From: Okapia johnstoni
Taxonomy: Eukaryota > Chordata > Mammalia > Artiodactyla > Giraffidae
DNA length: 64,000 nt
Assembly (NCBI GenBank): GCA_024291935.2
Contig: CM044311.1
Location: forward strand, 29,826,001-29,890,000
Direction: 5' to 3'
A model generated the notes under the pieces. That model did not search any database, had not been told where the DNA came from, and saw only the letters and a list, made by a program, of their open reading frames with translations. Below, one piece after another: positions 54,617 to 64,000 of the stretch. The position numbers and the translations under genes were made by a program. Position 1 is the first letter of the stretch. Every line of letters starts with the position of its first letter.

Positions 54617-55069
54617 TTTGGTGGGAAAAATCCCATATCTCATTTTCAGTGTATTTTTTAATTTGTTGTGTTTATAATGTTTATTTTCCTGCATCTTATG
54701 TGTCTGAATGTAAGTCAGAAATTCTAATTTATAATATCCTTTTGAAGGTGTTCACGAGATGGAGAAAAGTTTTGTTATGTATGAAAGTCCTCTCCATCAT
54801 TCTTATTCCCTTTCCCAAAGTATTGTCAAAACTTTATACTACCCTTGAACAAAAAGGAAGACAAACAGACCATAATAAAATGAAGGAATCTTTCCTTGGT
54901 TCCATATCAGTCAATTATTATGTAATTTATCTGTTTCCTTACTTACAAATCAGTCACAAGCATATCATGTACACAGTGTTTCCACACCCATTTATCTACC
55001 CACAGAAACTTGGCTTCTTTCTTATATGTTTTCCAGAAATGTTTCCCACTCTTTTCCATCAGTGACGTT
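54617..55069. other. Unique sequence
   Basis: A 167-codon frame (54562-55065) begins inside the CHR SINE head and continues here. It has no recognisable homology and is not called as a gene. Confidence 0.5.
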
Positions 55070-55745
55070 ATAATCCAAGATGTCTGTCTCTTTGCTTTGG
55101 ACACTGTTGCTCTCTCTTTATATTTGAAAATTAGTCATTGACCCTCTGAGTTACCACAAACCTATGGTTTTCTGAATTTCATGCTGTTTCCTTGAGACTC
55201 TTCTTGCTTTTTCTATACTGTAGTTGTTCGTTCTGTCCAGAACTCCACCACCGTGTCTGCTATTTTAAATTCTTATAGTCTCTCTAGGTGATTTCATTTT
55301 TGTTCACACTTGGAAATAGTCACTATGTATTGATGACTTATGTAGTCATATCTCTTTTTCAAACTTCTTGCCAGAACTTTAGCTCCAACATCCAAATACC
55401 AGTTAGGCATCTCTGAATTGATATCCTATGGTGGCTTCAAATTCTGTATGTCTAACCTTGATCATCTTCCAATATTTATATATGTTTTTGGCAACATCAG
55501 AATTCATTAGCTCAATCATGTTATAAAACAAGATTTATCTCTGGCTGATCTCTCTTTATATGCTTTCCCAACCTTCCAGCCACTTACAGCCCTTAAGTAA
55601 TCAGTCCTTTTGATTCAACCTATTATTAATAAGTATTTCCTATGTGTTAAAATTCTCCTTTCAATCCCTCCCAATGCTGTCTGACTTGAATAGGAATGAT
55701 GCAATGCCTCCCATTTGCTTCCTTATCAAGTCTTATGTCCACTAA
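55070..55745 (+). repeat. L2 LINE (probable)
   Basis: TTAGGCATCTCTGAATTGAT, CTAACCTTGATCATCTTCCA, AACCTTCCAGCCACTTACAG and AGTAATCAGTCCTTTTGATT fit the L2 stretch upstream of the GATCATGTCACTCCCCTGC block. Diverged. Confidence 0.5.
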
Positions 55746-55826
55746 GATACTAGAATAAACCCTACAAATCTAACAATGATAATGACTACTATGCTTCAAA
55801 AATTGTAATACAAAATTTGTATTCTG

Positions 55827-56032
55827 CGTGCTAAGTCGCTTCAGTTGTGTCCAACTCTTTATGACAGTATGGACTGTAGCCCGCCAGGCTTCTCTCTCCA
55901 TGGGATTCTCCAGGCATGAATATTGGAGTGGGTTGTCATGCCCTCCCCCAGGGAATCTTCCCAACCCAGAGATTGAACTAGTGTGTCTTAAATCTCCTTC
56001 ATTGGCATTAGTGCCACCTGGGAAACTAGGAT
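55827..56032 (-). mobile_element. Bov-tA SINE
   Basis: Minus-strand Bov-tA: GCTAAGTCGCTTCAGTTGTG tail, TATGGACTGTAGCCCGCCAG A unit, TTAGTGCCACCTGGGAAAC head complement. Confidence 0.92.
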
Positions 56033-56064
56033 CACAATAAATGTTTTTAATGAAATAGAGTATA

Positions 56065-56120
56065 TTGGGTTGGCTAAAAAGTTCATTCAAAAACTCAAAT
56101 GAACATTTTGGTCAACCCAA
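56065..56120. mobile_element. Mariner-type MITE, 56 bp, with TA duplication
   Basis: Terminal inverted repeats TTGGGTTGGCTAAAAAGTTC (left) and the complement of GAACATTTTGGTCAACCCAA (right) leave almost no interior. TA flanks both ends (56063-56064 and 56121-56122), as expected for Tc1/mariner integration. Confidence 0.92.
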
Positions 56121-56122
56121 TA

Positions 56123-56569
56123 GTATATAGAAAATCACAAAGAGCTTTGCATTTAGTAGGAATTAGTTTGTCACTTGACTGTTTCACATGTGCATGTGTA
56201 CACACTGGATGACAATAAATATGATCTTCTAACCCTAGAGTTTATATTCCCAGTCCACAGATAATATATTGAGGTAGAAAAACATAATCTAGAATTTCTA
56301 TTTATTTTATCAAAAACATAAGAAATAACTTGAACTTGTCTGTATTAAATATATGGATCAGAACTGATGCCCCTCACTTACTCAGTACATCAGGTAGTTG
56401 AATTCACATGACTGCAAACTTCAAGGTGTTCAGAAGGAAGAATTGGTGAAGGGGTTGGAGATGATATCCTCACACTGTAAATACCTTTCAAGTTATGTGA
56501 TTGCATCTGTACTTGGTTAAGTAAATCCATGAATTATATTACCAGAGTTTTAAATAAATTAACCACTAC
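56123..56569. other. Unique sequence
   Basis: No gene or repeat assigned. Confidence 0.5.
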
Positions 56570-56585
56570 AATAGATCTGTGGCTT

Positions 56586-56619
56586 GTATATCAACTATAC
56601 TCCAATAAAATTTTTAAAG
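56586..56619 (+). mobile_element. Ultrashort L1 insertion (34 bp)
   Basis: Only the L1 3' terminus (TATCAACTATACTCCAATAA) and a short A-rich end were inserted. A perfect 16-bp target-site duplication, AATAGATCTGTGGCTT, lies at 56570-56585 and 56620-56635. Confidence 0.93.
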
Positions 56620-56635
56620 AATAGATCTGTGGCTT

Positions 56636-57099
56636 AAAAAATGGTTACAAACCAACCACAGAGTAGAGACATCTTTATGAGACAATAGAATACACTGGAG
56701 CTATAGCTTTTATTCCTGCCAGGAGCTTTTCATCAGTAACACTACAAAGTAAAGATTATTACAATACTAAAAAAATTGCCCAAAATTATTGTGCCAAGGA
56801 TAACATTTTCTAGGGCAGCGGCAAAAACTGGATTGTGCATGAAGTTTCAAGAAACCGCTTCTATACCCCTTTAAGAATCATTTCAGTTGAAAAAAATTCT
56901 CTAGTATTTATTATAATCAGGTACCACACTGGTTGCTGACTCATGTCACCTCCTTCCCAATTCTTCTCAAATAGGTTGGGGATCTTTTTTTTTTTTTATA
57001 ACTTTATAACCTCGCAGGATCCCCATGATAACCTTTGTGTGCTTTTCTTGTTACACTCACTTATAAAGAAGGAATCTGTCTTCCTTGTGAATACCATGG
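56636..57099. other. Unique sequence
   Basis: Contains a T-run (56987-56998). No gene or repeat assigned. Confidence 0.5.
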
Positions 57100-57175
57100 T
57101 ATTTAATTAGCTTTATACACTCTGGCACAGATAGTTCCTGGCACAGAGCGGCCACACAGTAAACTTTGAATCCAA
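57100..57175 (+). repeat. L2 3'-end fragment (tentative)
   Basis: GTTCCTGGCACAGAGCGGCC then ACACAGTAAACTTTGAATCC follows the L2 terminal layout CCTGGCACATAGTAGGTGCTCAATAAA. Confidence 0.4.
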
Positions 57176-58449
57176 GCATATGAGTATGTGTTGCATGTGT
57201 GCATATGTATATGAATCCATGAAAGTAGCCAAGTTAATGCTTTGGTTTACTATTTAACTTGAGCACAAGGAATAGACATGCAAGAAGAACTTTGTTTCAT
57301 TAAAATAAGGATGGTCTATTCCTATCTTTAACCTTCTGTGGGTATCATGTGTTTGTCCCAGGATATTCTGTGCACACAAAAATATGTAAAATTGAAAGGC
57401 TATTTACAATCTGTTATATACATAATTATACTGAGCCTTTGCACATAGTGTATTGACTGCACATTTGCTGATGTGAGAAAAAGCAAAACAAGAAACCCAG
57501 AAATTAGCTGCATATCAAATGTTTGCTTCAGTCTTTGCACATTGAATAAGATATATTTCAAGTTGATTTTTTTTTTGCTGTGACTTCTGCAGGTTTATGT
57601 ACAGTATAAGCATCATCCAAAAACATATGTTAGGTTCATATCAATCTTCCTGTTTCCTGGGTGATTATTTGACCATATTAACTTATATTTACCTTCAGAA
57701 ACTAGAAGACTAAGCTCATTAAAAAATGTGCATTACTTATGTCAAGACATTAGGATTTCCTCAGGGTTTCTGTGAGTAAATCATCTAGAAACTAAGGAAT
57801 AATAATATAAAAATCTATCTAATGGAGTGTGGATTCTGAGAGATGGAAAATTATGGTTAAAATAGGGTCACCCTGCTAGATCGAGAAAGGTCTTTAGCTT
57901 ATTACCTGATAACATGTAAAGTATACTGACATTAATTCTGTCTGTGTCTGTTATTTTTACTTGTATCGGGTTTAATTATATCATTAAAAAGCACATGACA
58001 CTTAGTCTTTTGCTGTGCAAATAAGAGAAAATGATTTGTCCTTTGTTAACTTATATTTTAAAAAACAATGTTGTCACCTCCAAATAAGTGTATTTTCTAC
58101 ATGAGTTGAAGATTCTGTATATGCAGAGTCCAGTAATATTAGTGTCTCATTTTGCACATATTTTATGCAGGTCTAAAAAGTTGAAAAGTTCCTAGAATTC
58201 TCAGACTTACATCTTTCAAGAGACATTGCTACCTGGATTGAATAATATGGACCTGGTAACCTGAGGCAGAAGTCAGTGTGAATTTCTTCAAACTGTGTTC
58301 AATATAGTTGCGATAAATGGAGAGAGTTACACTTTTGTTTACAAATAGTTTCCATGTGGTAATATATTAAATAATATCAAATAACCAAACTATAAGCTAA
58401 TCACTGGAATCAAATAGTTTCCTAAATTACATTGACACGTATAAAATAT
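57176..58449. other. Unique sequence, no gene
   Basis: No gene or repeat assigned over 1.3 kb. Confidence 0.5.
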
Positions 58450-58606
58450 GGGGCTTCCCTGGTGGCTCAGATGGTAAAGAATTTACCTGCAATGTGGGAG
58501 AGACCGTGGTTCAGTCCCTGGGTAGGGAAGATCACCTGGAGAAAGAAATGGCAGCCCACTAGAGTATTCTTGCCTGGAGAATTCCATGGACAGAAGAACC
58601 TGGCAG
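58450..58606 (+). mobile_element. Bov-tA SINE, 3'-truncated
   Basis: GGGGCTTCCCTGGTGGCTC head and most of the A unit up to GACAGAAGAACCTGGCAG. The 3' terminus is missing. LINE-driven insertion does not normally lose 3' ends, so a later deletion is likely. Confidence 0.92.
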
Positions 58607-59140
58607 TAAGATTACCCGATAAAAAGAAATTCAAATATTAGGCATAAAATTAAATCTTTGTATAATCAAGCAAATCAGAGCCCCATATTTGTAGACTGTT
58701 AATCACTAAGTTCATTATAACTTAAGGGTATGCTGAGACCAATACTTGCACATGTATTGTCATCATGACCCAAAGCCAGAGGTGGCAGGATTTAGTAATC
58801 CAGTGAGACAGTGGTTGGAGGCAGACAAAGCTAACCCCATCCACAATAACAATGCCACTTCAAGCTTCCCCAGAATCACACCCAACACTAGATCATGAAT
58901 CAGGAATACAGAGAAATTTTCTCAAGATCAGTGAGATCTCCTTAGATATGGTTGATTTCTTGAGGATATATGGACAGATGCAGGTATGGCCCTTAGTTTC
59001 ATGTAGAACATCAGTATGAATTCAGTTTTTTCACCAGAGAAACTGAAAAGAAGACAGAAAATTGCTTCATGTATTCTTTCAAAGTCATTCTTAATGTAAA
59101 ACCATATAACAAAGAGAAACAATTTTATTCCTTGAGGGTT
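58607..59140. other. Unique sequence
   Basis: No gene or repeat assigned. Confidence 0.5.
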
Positions 59141-59452
59141 GAAAGTGAAAGTTGATCAGTCGTGTCCGACCCTTTGTGACCCCTTGCACTATACAGTACA
59201 CGGAATTCTCCAGGCCAGAATACTGGAGTAGGTAGCTGTTCCCTTCTCCAGGGGATCTTTCCAACCCAGGGGTTGAATCCAGGTATCCCACATTGCAGGC
59301 AGATTCTTTACCTGCTGAGCCACCAGGAAAACCCAAGAATACTGGAGTGGGTAGCCTATCCCTTCTCCAGGGATCTTCCTGACCCAAGAATCGAACTGGG
59401 GTCTCCTGCATTGCAGAAGGATTCTTTACCAGCTGAGCTACCAAATAAGCAG
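59141..59452 (-). mobile_element. Bov-tA with duplicated tRNA head (reverse)
   Basis: Same dimeric-head design as 46664-46977, on the minus strand: GAAAGTGAAAGTTGATCAGT tail, A unit, first head complement ending CTGAGCCACCAGGAAAACCC, then GAGTGGGTAGCCTATCCCTT and a second head complement. Confidence 0.92.
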
Positions 59453-59764
59453 TTCCACTGACACGGCTTTGATTCTACCTTTATTGTAATTCAAGATAGT
59501 TGCATTACTGTTTTGAGAAAGATTTGGCTCTCTCCTCCTGCTGTTTGAACATAAAGAGTTCCCTTTCTTTGATTCTCAGAAAGGGTGGAAGATTATCTGA
59601 TTAAATTCCTGTTATTCTAACCCCTTCATTAATTGAGAATCAGAGGGTACCAATTCAGCACACTACTTTTAAACAGAATACCATTTTGGCTATTTTGACT
59701 TTATGGAAGTACGTAAATACGAGGACATTCATATAAGTGCACAGTTGGTATAGATGACATTTCT

Positions 59765-59975
59765 AAATTTGAGCACTTAAATGGTCCCCTCTGTTTGTCC
59801 CTATTATAGGACTTATTCTATTACCATGCTTGTTTATTTGAGTAAAAATTCCCCAAAGATGATGAACACTTTGAAGCCAGGGGCTATGACTTGTTGTTCA
59901 TTTTTGCATCTCTAGTTTATAAATCAATAACTGGCACGAAGTGGTGCTCAATAACTAAGTATTGAATATGAGTGA
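59765..59975 (+). repeat. L2 LINE 3' end
   Basis: GAACACTTTGAAGCCAGGGG, CTATGACTTGTTGTTCATTT, AACTGGCACGAAGTGGTGCT and CAATAACTAAGTATTGAATA match the L2 3' order ending in the ...GGTGCTCAATAAATATTTGTTGAATGA layout. Confidence 0.78.
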
Positions 59976-60019
59976 AAATTGCATCAGCAGAATGTTGATG
60001 TTCAGTAAACCTCCCCAAG

Positions 60020-60250
60020 ATGTAATGCTTAAAACAATAATTATTAATGGTCATGAATCTGTGGATCATCTGAGCATTCTTATTTACCTGATTAGACGAG
60101 GATGATGCTGTCTGGGCTCACTCATGCTTCTGGGGTCAGCTTTACACATGGGATGTGATTTCTAAGTTAGCTTTATTCTCATGTACAGTGTCTTCCTGTC
60201 TAATAACATGACTAATGAGGGTGACTACACCACCATCTCTCTCACCATAT
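60020..60250 (+). repeat. Ancient mammalian repeat, same family as 53950-54225
   Basis: ATGCTTAAAACAATAATTAT, ATGAATCTGTGGATCATCTG, CTGTCTGGGCTCACTCATGC. It shares the GCTTAAAACAA and GGATCATCTGAG-like blocks with 53950-54225. Family not assigned. Confidence 0.5.
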
Positions 60251-60342
60251 CCCTCACTATCCAATATTCTAGTCAGAGGTTGTTCACATTGCAGTTGATG
60301 GCAGGTATTCCAAGAATGTAATCAAAGTTGAAAGTCCTTAAT

Positions 60343-60670
60343 GCATGTATGTGGAATCTAGAAAAATAGTAAGGATGGACCTAGTTCTAGAGAAGGAATA
60401 CATATGCAGACATAGAGACAGATATGTGGATGTAGGAGGCAGAAAGGGAGGGTGGGATGAATTGGGAGATGAGGTTTGACATAAATACGTTACCATGCAT
60501 AAAAGAGATAGCTAATGGGAACCTTCAGTATAGAATAGGGAGTTCATCTTGGTGCTTGGTGATGACCTAGAGGGTGAGATAGGGTTGGGCGGGAGGTCTA
60601 AGAGGGAGGATATATATATATAGCTTATCCATATAGCTGATTCATATAGCCAATTCATATAGCTGATTCA
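60343..60670 (+). repeat. L1 3' UTR, left piece
   Basis: Artiodactyl-type L1 3' UTR: ATGTATGTGGAATCTAGAAA, GGAATACATATGCAGACATA, GGGAGGGTGGGATGAATTGG, GGTGCTTGGTGATGACCTAG. It continues after the SINE at 60885. Confidence 0.88.
60620..60670 (+). repeat. 13-bp tandem repeat within the L1
   Basis: Four units of ATAGCTGATTCAT with small changes, the last one base shorter. Other L1 copies have a single unit here, so this is a local expansion. The SINE inserted next to it. Confidence 0.9.
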
Positions 60671-60884
60671 GGCTTTCCTGGTGATGCAGTGGTAAAGAAT
60701 CCACCTGCAATGCAGGAGACTCAGGTTTGACCCCTAGGCTGGGAACATCCCCTGGAGAATCAATGGCTACCCACCCCATTCCAGTATTCTTGCATGGAGA
60801 ATTCTATGGACAGTGGAGACTGGCAGGCCACAGTCCATGTGTTCTCAAAGAGTTGGGCATGACTGAGGATTAAGACACATAATC
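60671..60884 (+). mobile_element. Bov-tA SINE nested in L1
   Basis: GGCTTTCCTGGTGATGCAGT head through GGGCATGACTGAGGATTAAG. A perfect 12-bp target-site duplication, ATAGCTGATTCA, lies at 60659-60670 and 60885-60896. Confidence 0.94.
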
Positions 60885-60950
60885 ATAGCTGATTCATTGT
60901 ATAGCAGAAACTAGCACAACTATGTAAAGTAATTATACTAAAAAAAAAAA
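60885..60950 (+). repeat. L1 3' UTR, right piece with A tail
   Basis: TGTATAGCAGAAACTAGCAC, CAACTATGTAAAGTAATTAT, then an A-run, completing the interrupted L1. A second A-run follows at 60969-60981. Confidence 0.9.
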
Positions 60951-60984
60951 TTCCTATCAATTCATCTCAAAAAAAAAAAATTGC

Positions 60985-62127
60985 AAGTGCTCCTAAGCCT
61001 AGGCTGGAGGCATTTCTGATTTGTTTATTTATTTGTTCAAAGTAAATCACACACACAGAAAGCAAACTTGTTTTCAGTATAGGGGGAAAGAGATTCCCAC
61101 CCTCTCGCATTTTGATAGGAGGAGCTGCAAGCTATTGTGGTCACTTTTTAAGTTTACTGCGAATCATAAAATATTCAGGATGTCACAAGAGAGTAAGCCA
61201 CTGTGGAAATCTGAACTCTCCTCCCTATAATGACAGCAGCAACTTCATTAACATCTTCTTTCTTTCTGCCTGGGATCTGAGTTCCCTTCAAAACCCACTT
61301 CTATGCTAATTATTAGCTTAACTCCCTGTAAAATGCTTTACTTTTTGTTATTGCTATTGTACAACCTCTTAGCCTCTGTCTACCTGGAGAGGCTGGATAG
61401 AATTGAAAATCTGAGCAAAAACATATGTCCTGCTTATAGAAAGATGTTTTGAGAACAACTGGAAATTTCAGTGGCCTGGTGCAAGCCCCGATGTATGACT
61501 TATTTTCGTTTTATTTTATGTCTTGATTCTACTCAGCCTTAAGAAGGCTGCAGTTCAGATAATAATAGCTCATTTCTGAAGTGGGTTCAACAAAAGAAAG
61601 CTTTGACCATTCTTTTAGCCCTCTTTTAATAGTGAGACTATCATAAGCTCTTTTTCTTCTTTTTTTTAAGCAGGTGGTCTGTAGCATCAGGTGTTATAAG
61701 AACCCCTCAGGAGTTCACCAGCTACATTGGATAGAATCATTGAATTATATGATATCTCTAAAGAAATATTGGGAATGCCATTAAAATGAAAACTAAGCAC
61801 TGTAAGTGAGAACAAGAAATTCTAGGCAAGGCAGTTTTCAGATCTTAGTAAAACTGTGGGATTAGTAAAAGGTCCTTTTAGAAATGCCTGACTTGCCTAT
61901 AATTTTGCATTTGGCTTTGTTTCAGAAAGTTGTCTGTATTCACTAAGTTACTCACTGATGATATTTGAGTGGTTTTTATAGAAAATATTTAAAGATGAAA
62001 GTAGCCTCCAGACCAGGAAGAATGGATTTAAACAACAGCAAATGGATGAGTGTGACAACCTTCATGTTACACTGAAGGTCACAAGCTGCCCTTAAGTAAT
62101 CTTGGGGACTTTCATGCATGCAGTCAT
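60985..62127. other. Repeat-poor stretch, no gene
   Basis: No gene or repeat assigned over 1.1 kb. Confidence 0.5.
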
Positions 62128-62340
62128 ATATTCATCTAATAAATGTTTATTGAGCACCTTCTAAGTATCAAGCACTGAGGCAATTACAGAGAAGAATGAG
62201 GTACAACCTTATCCTCAAGAATTATACTACCTGGAATAGAAAGCTTGCAAGTAAGCTGATGATAAGTTATGAAGTGAAAATAAATATAAAGTGCTCTGAG
62301 TACACAGGGAAAAATAACTAAATAATATTTGGAGAGCTGG
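62128..62340 (-). repeat. L2 3' end (reverse)
   Basis: ATATTCATCTAATAAATGTT, TATTGAGCACCTTCTAAGTA, TCAAGCACTGAGGCAATTAC. This is the complement of the L2 terminus, followed by the less conserved upstream part. Confidence 0.7.
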
Positions 62341-62573
62341 AGGTGAGTTAACAGGGAAGATAACATAGAATATAGATCAAAACTGATAACTATTCATTAT
62401 TCACAAGAGAAACAGGATTCAGGGAGTGTGAATGATACACCCATAGCACAAAAGTAGAGTGTGATTTTTGTCTCTTTGAGAAATTAAAAGACAAGTCAGC
62501 TCTCAAAAGCATATGTTGTATTGTACTAGGAAGACAATAATATTTTGAGGTATAATATTACTGAGTCAGAATT

Positions 62574-62718
62574 GTTGTTCAGTTGCCAAGTCATGTCCAA
62601 CTCTTTGCGACCCTATGGACTGCAGCACACCAGGCTTCCCTGTCCATCACCCTCTTCCAGAGTTGGCCCAAGTTCATGCCCAATGCACTGGTGATGCTAT
62701 CAAACCATCTCATCCTCT
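62574..62718 (-). mobile_element. BovB LINE, short 3' end
   Basis: Complement of the BovB 3' end (GTTGTTCAGTTGCCAAGTCA, ATGGACTGCAGCACACCAGG, CATGCCCAATGCACTGGTGA). 145 bp, strongly 5' truncated. A perfect 9-bp duplication, GTCAGAATT, lies at 62565-62573 and 62719-62727. Confidence 0.93.
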
Positions 62719-62727
62719 GTCAGAATT

Positions 62728-62975
62728 ACCGGTGTTCAAATTCTTGTACCAGCATTGTTATCCAGTATATCACACACTCTGCTTCTCCTGAGTCATATTT
62801 GAATGACTCATCTCCTATGTCCTTCATATGTACCTCGATTTTAGTACTTTTCATACTGGATTGTATCTGTGATTATACTTGGCTTTAATCTTGGAAACAA
62901 GACTGTCTCTTATCATATTTATATCTGTTTCACCTGGAGCAGTACAAAATATTTGTAATACTTGCCTAATGCTTT
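62728..62975 (+). repeat. L2-like fragment (tentative)
   Basis: TAGTACTTTTCATACTGGAT, then GTATCTGTGATTATACTTGG, then CAAGACTGTCTCTTATCATA and GGAGCAGTACAAAATATTTG resemble an L2 3' portion. Weak. Confidence 0.4.
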
Positions 62976-63089
62976 TTTCTTTATTTTCCTGTTACTTTAA
63001 TTCTTCCCAATCTTAGTGTTAAACTACTTACCCACCCTTTTAGTAAGCCTATTTTATTGCTCCAAACTCTTAATAACCTCCATTGATAC

Positions 63090-63145
63090 TTTTTTTTTAA
63101 TTGAAGTATAGTTGTTTTACAATGTTGTGTTAGTCTCTGCTGTAC
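63090..63145 (-). mobile_element. Short L1 3' tail (reverse)
   Basis: T-run followed by AATTGAAGTATAGTTGTTTT, ACAATGTTGTGTTAGTCTCT and GCTGTAC, the complement of the L1 terminus that also appears at 60885-60950. About 55 bp. Confidence 0.82.
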
Positions 63146-64000
63146 TATCGATAATCTCAAATATTCTCTTAAGTCTAAATTAGTTTTTTAACCCAAATGA
63201 ATTCAACAAAAGCCCTGAACCTCATGAACATACAGAAATGGCCAAGGATCCTAACACAGTGTCATCTGTACCAGGGTTTGTCAAAATATGAAGAGCCACT
63301 TAGGTGAGAATATAATGAGTCTCACTGAAGTTATCTGTTTGAAGAAACATGCTTGTGTTCCACTGTTCTTTTATTGTCCAAATGTATGTGCTTTTATTCA
63401 GCTAGGTGTAGAGTTTTATCTTGTCCCTTCTTCCAACCATCCAACTTTTAGAGTTGTGAAAATCTGCAAATCAGTGGCCTCTTAATATCTGGTAATGATG
63501 CATCAAATGTGCTATAATGGTCTGAACATTCAATCTAACAAAAATCTGTGTGCGCAGTATTTGTATCTAGAATCAAAAACAATATCTGTGGAATTACATG
63601 CAGGCATTCGATGAAAGGAATGGTCTTAAAATAACTCACGAGAGGTCTTCCTGATATCTATTTTAATGTCAACAATGGAATCCATAATGTGGACATAGAA
63701 CCAGGTTGTATGACTGCATTCCGCTATTAATGGAATTGCTGCATGAGTGATTTAAGGCATATTTAAATGTCATGCTTTAGGCATTTTTGCCTTTTATTGA
63801 CAAGAGAGATTACACGGTGGTTGTTCTTCAGAAGTTATTGCTTTCTGAGCATGAGTGTTACACACAGAAAAAAAAGTATTGGGGTTCTGAAATGGTGAAT
63901 TGCTATTCAGTATTACCTGAGGAATATTGATATGATCTGGAAGATTTTTATATTGTAGGCATCCCCTCAGTTATTCTTTTTATCTTTGCTAATCTTCCGG
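63146..64000. other. Unique sequence to the window edge
   Basis: No gene or repeat assigned. A 65-codon frame at 63288-63485 has no homology. Confidence 0.5.

Noticed and set aside
54562..55065. 167-codon plus-strand frame, the longest outside BovB apart from antisense frames
   Set aside because: It starts inside a CHR SINE head and runs into AT-rich single-copy DNA; the translation shows no domain, so chance is the better explanation.

Overview
The window is mammalian nuclear DNA from a ruminant, almost certainly a bovid such as cattle. The evidence is direct. It carries more than thirty copies of tRNA-Glu-headed Bov-tA SINEs and dimeric BOV-A2 SINEs, four pieces of the BovB (RTE-type) LINE, two CHR-type cetartiodactyl SINEs, and tails of ruminant-type L1. 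These sit on an older mammalian layer of MIR, L2, L1M, MER5-type, Tigger-type and mariner-type repeats. The DNA is AT-rich. No open reading frame has the length, codon pattern, splice context or homology expected of a host exon. The longest convincing coding remnant is the BovB reverse transcriptase piece near 29.4-30.2 kb, and it is broken. I read the window as gene-desert or deep-intron sequence and annotate no host protein-coding gene.

Layout. 0-9.3 kb: scattered Bov SINEs, a BovB 3' end, a decayed 5S rRNA-like fragment (4.65-4.73 kb), a MIR and an old L1M piece. 9.3-12.8 kb: repeat-poor. 13-16.2 kb: MER5-type DNA transposon, a MIR split by a BOV-A2, an L2, and SINEs with clean target-site duplications (TSDs). 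17.1-18.7 kb: a complex locus with an old 95-bp inverted repeat, a head-to-head double SINE, a CHR SINE and an L1M 3' UTR. 19.9-25.9 kb: SINEs, a twin-primed L1 with a perfect 16-bp TSD, a long (CA)n(TA)n microsatellite, and a SINE bounded by 35-bp direct repeats. 25.9-29.4 kb: repeat-poor. 29.4-30.2 kb: the largest BovB. 30.7-34.3 kb: a local duplication, MIRs and a 43-bp L1 tail. 34.3-37.0 kb: repeat-poor. 37.0-40.7 kb: L1 graveyard, with a 2.5-kb L1M split by a young L1 tail. 42.4-46.2 kb: a MIR split by a mariner-type MITE, a 473-bp Tigger-type remnant and SINEs. 46.6-48.9 kb: a dimeric-head SINE and a 217-bp inverted duplication about 0.9 kb apart, with one arm inside an L2. 48.9-50.3 kb: repeat-poor. 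50.3-60.9 kb: L2, SINE, BovB, CHR, a mariner-type MITE, a 34-bp L1 insertion with a perfect 16-bp TSD, and an L1 split by a SINE. 61-64 kb: L2 and BovB fragments, then unique sequence.

No genes work together here. What can be read is insertion history: ancient L2, MIR, L1M and DNA transposons form the substrate, ruminant BovB, L1 and SINEs interrupt them, and TSDs give the order at many loci. The most unusual structures are the two long inverted duplications, which no recognised transposon family explains, the double SINE, and two extremely short L1 insertions. Family names come from recognising consensus-like sequence by eye; no database search was run, and identities are hand counts.
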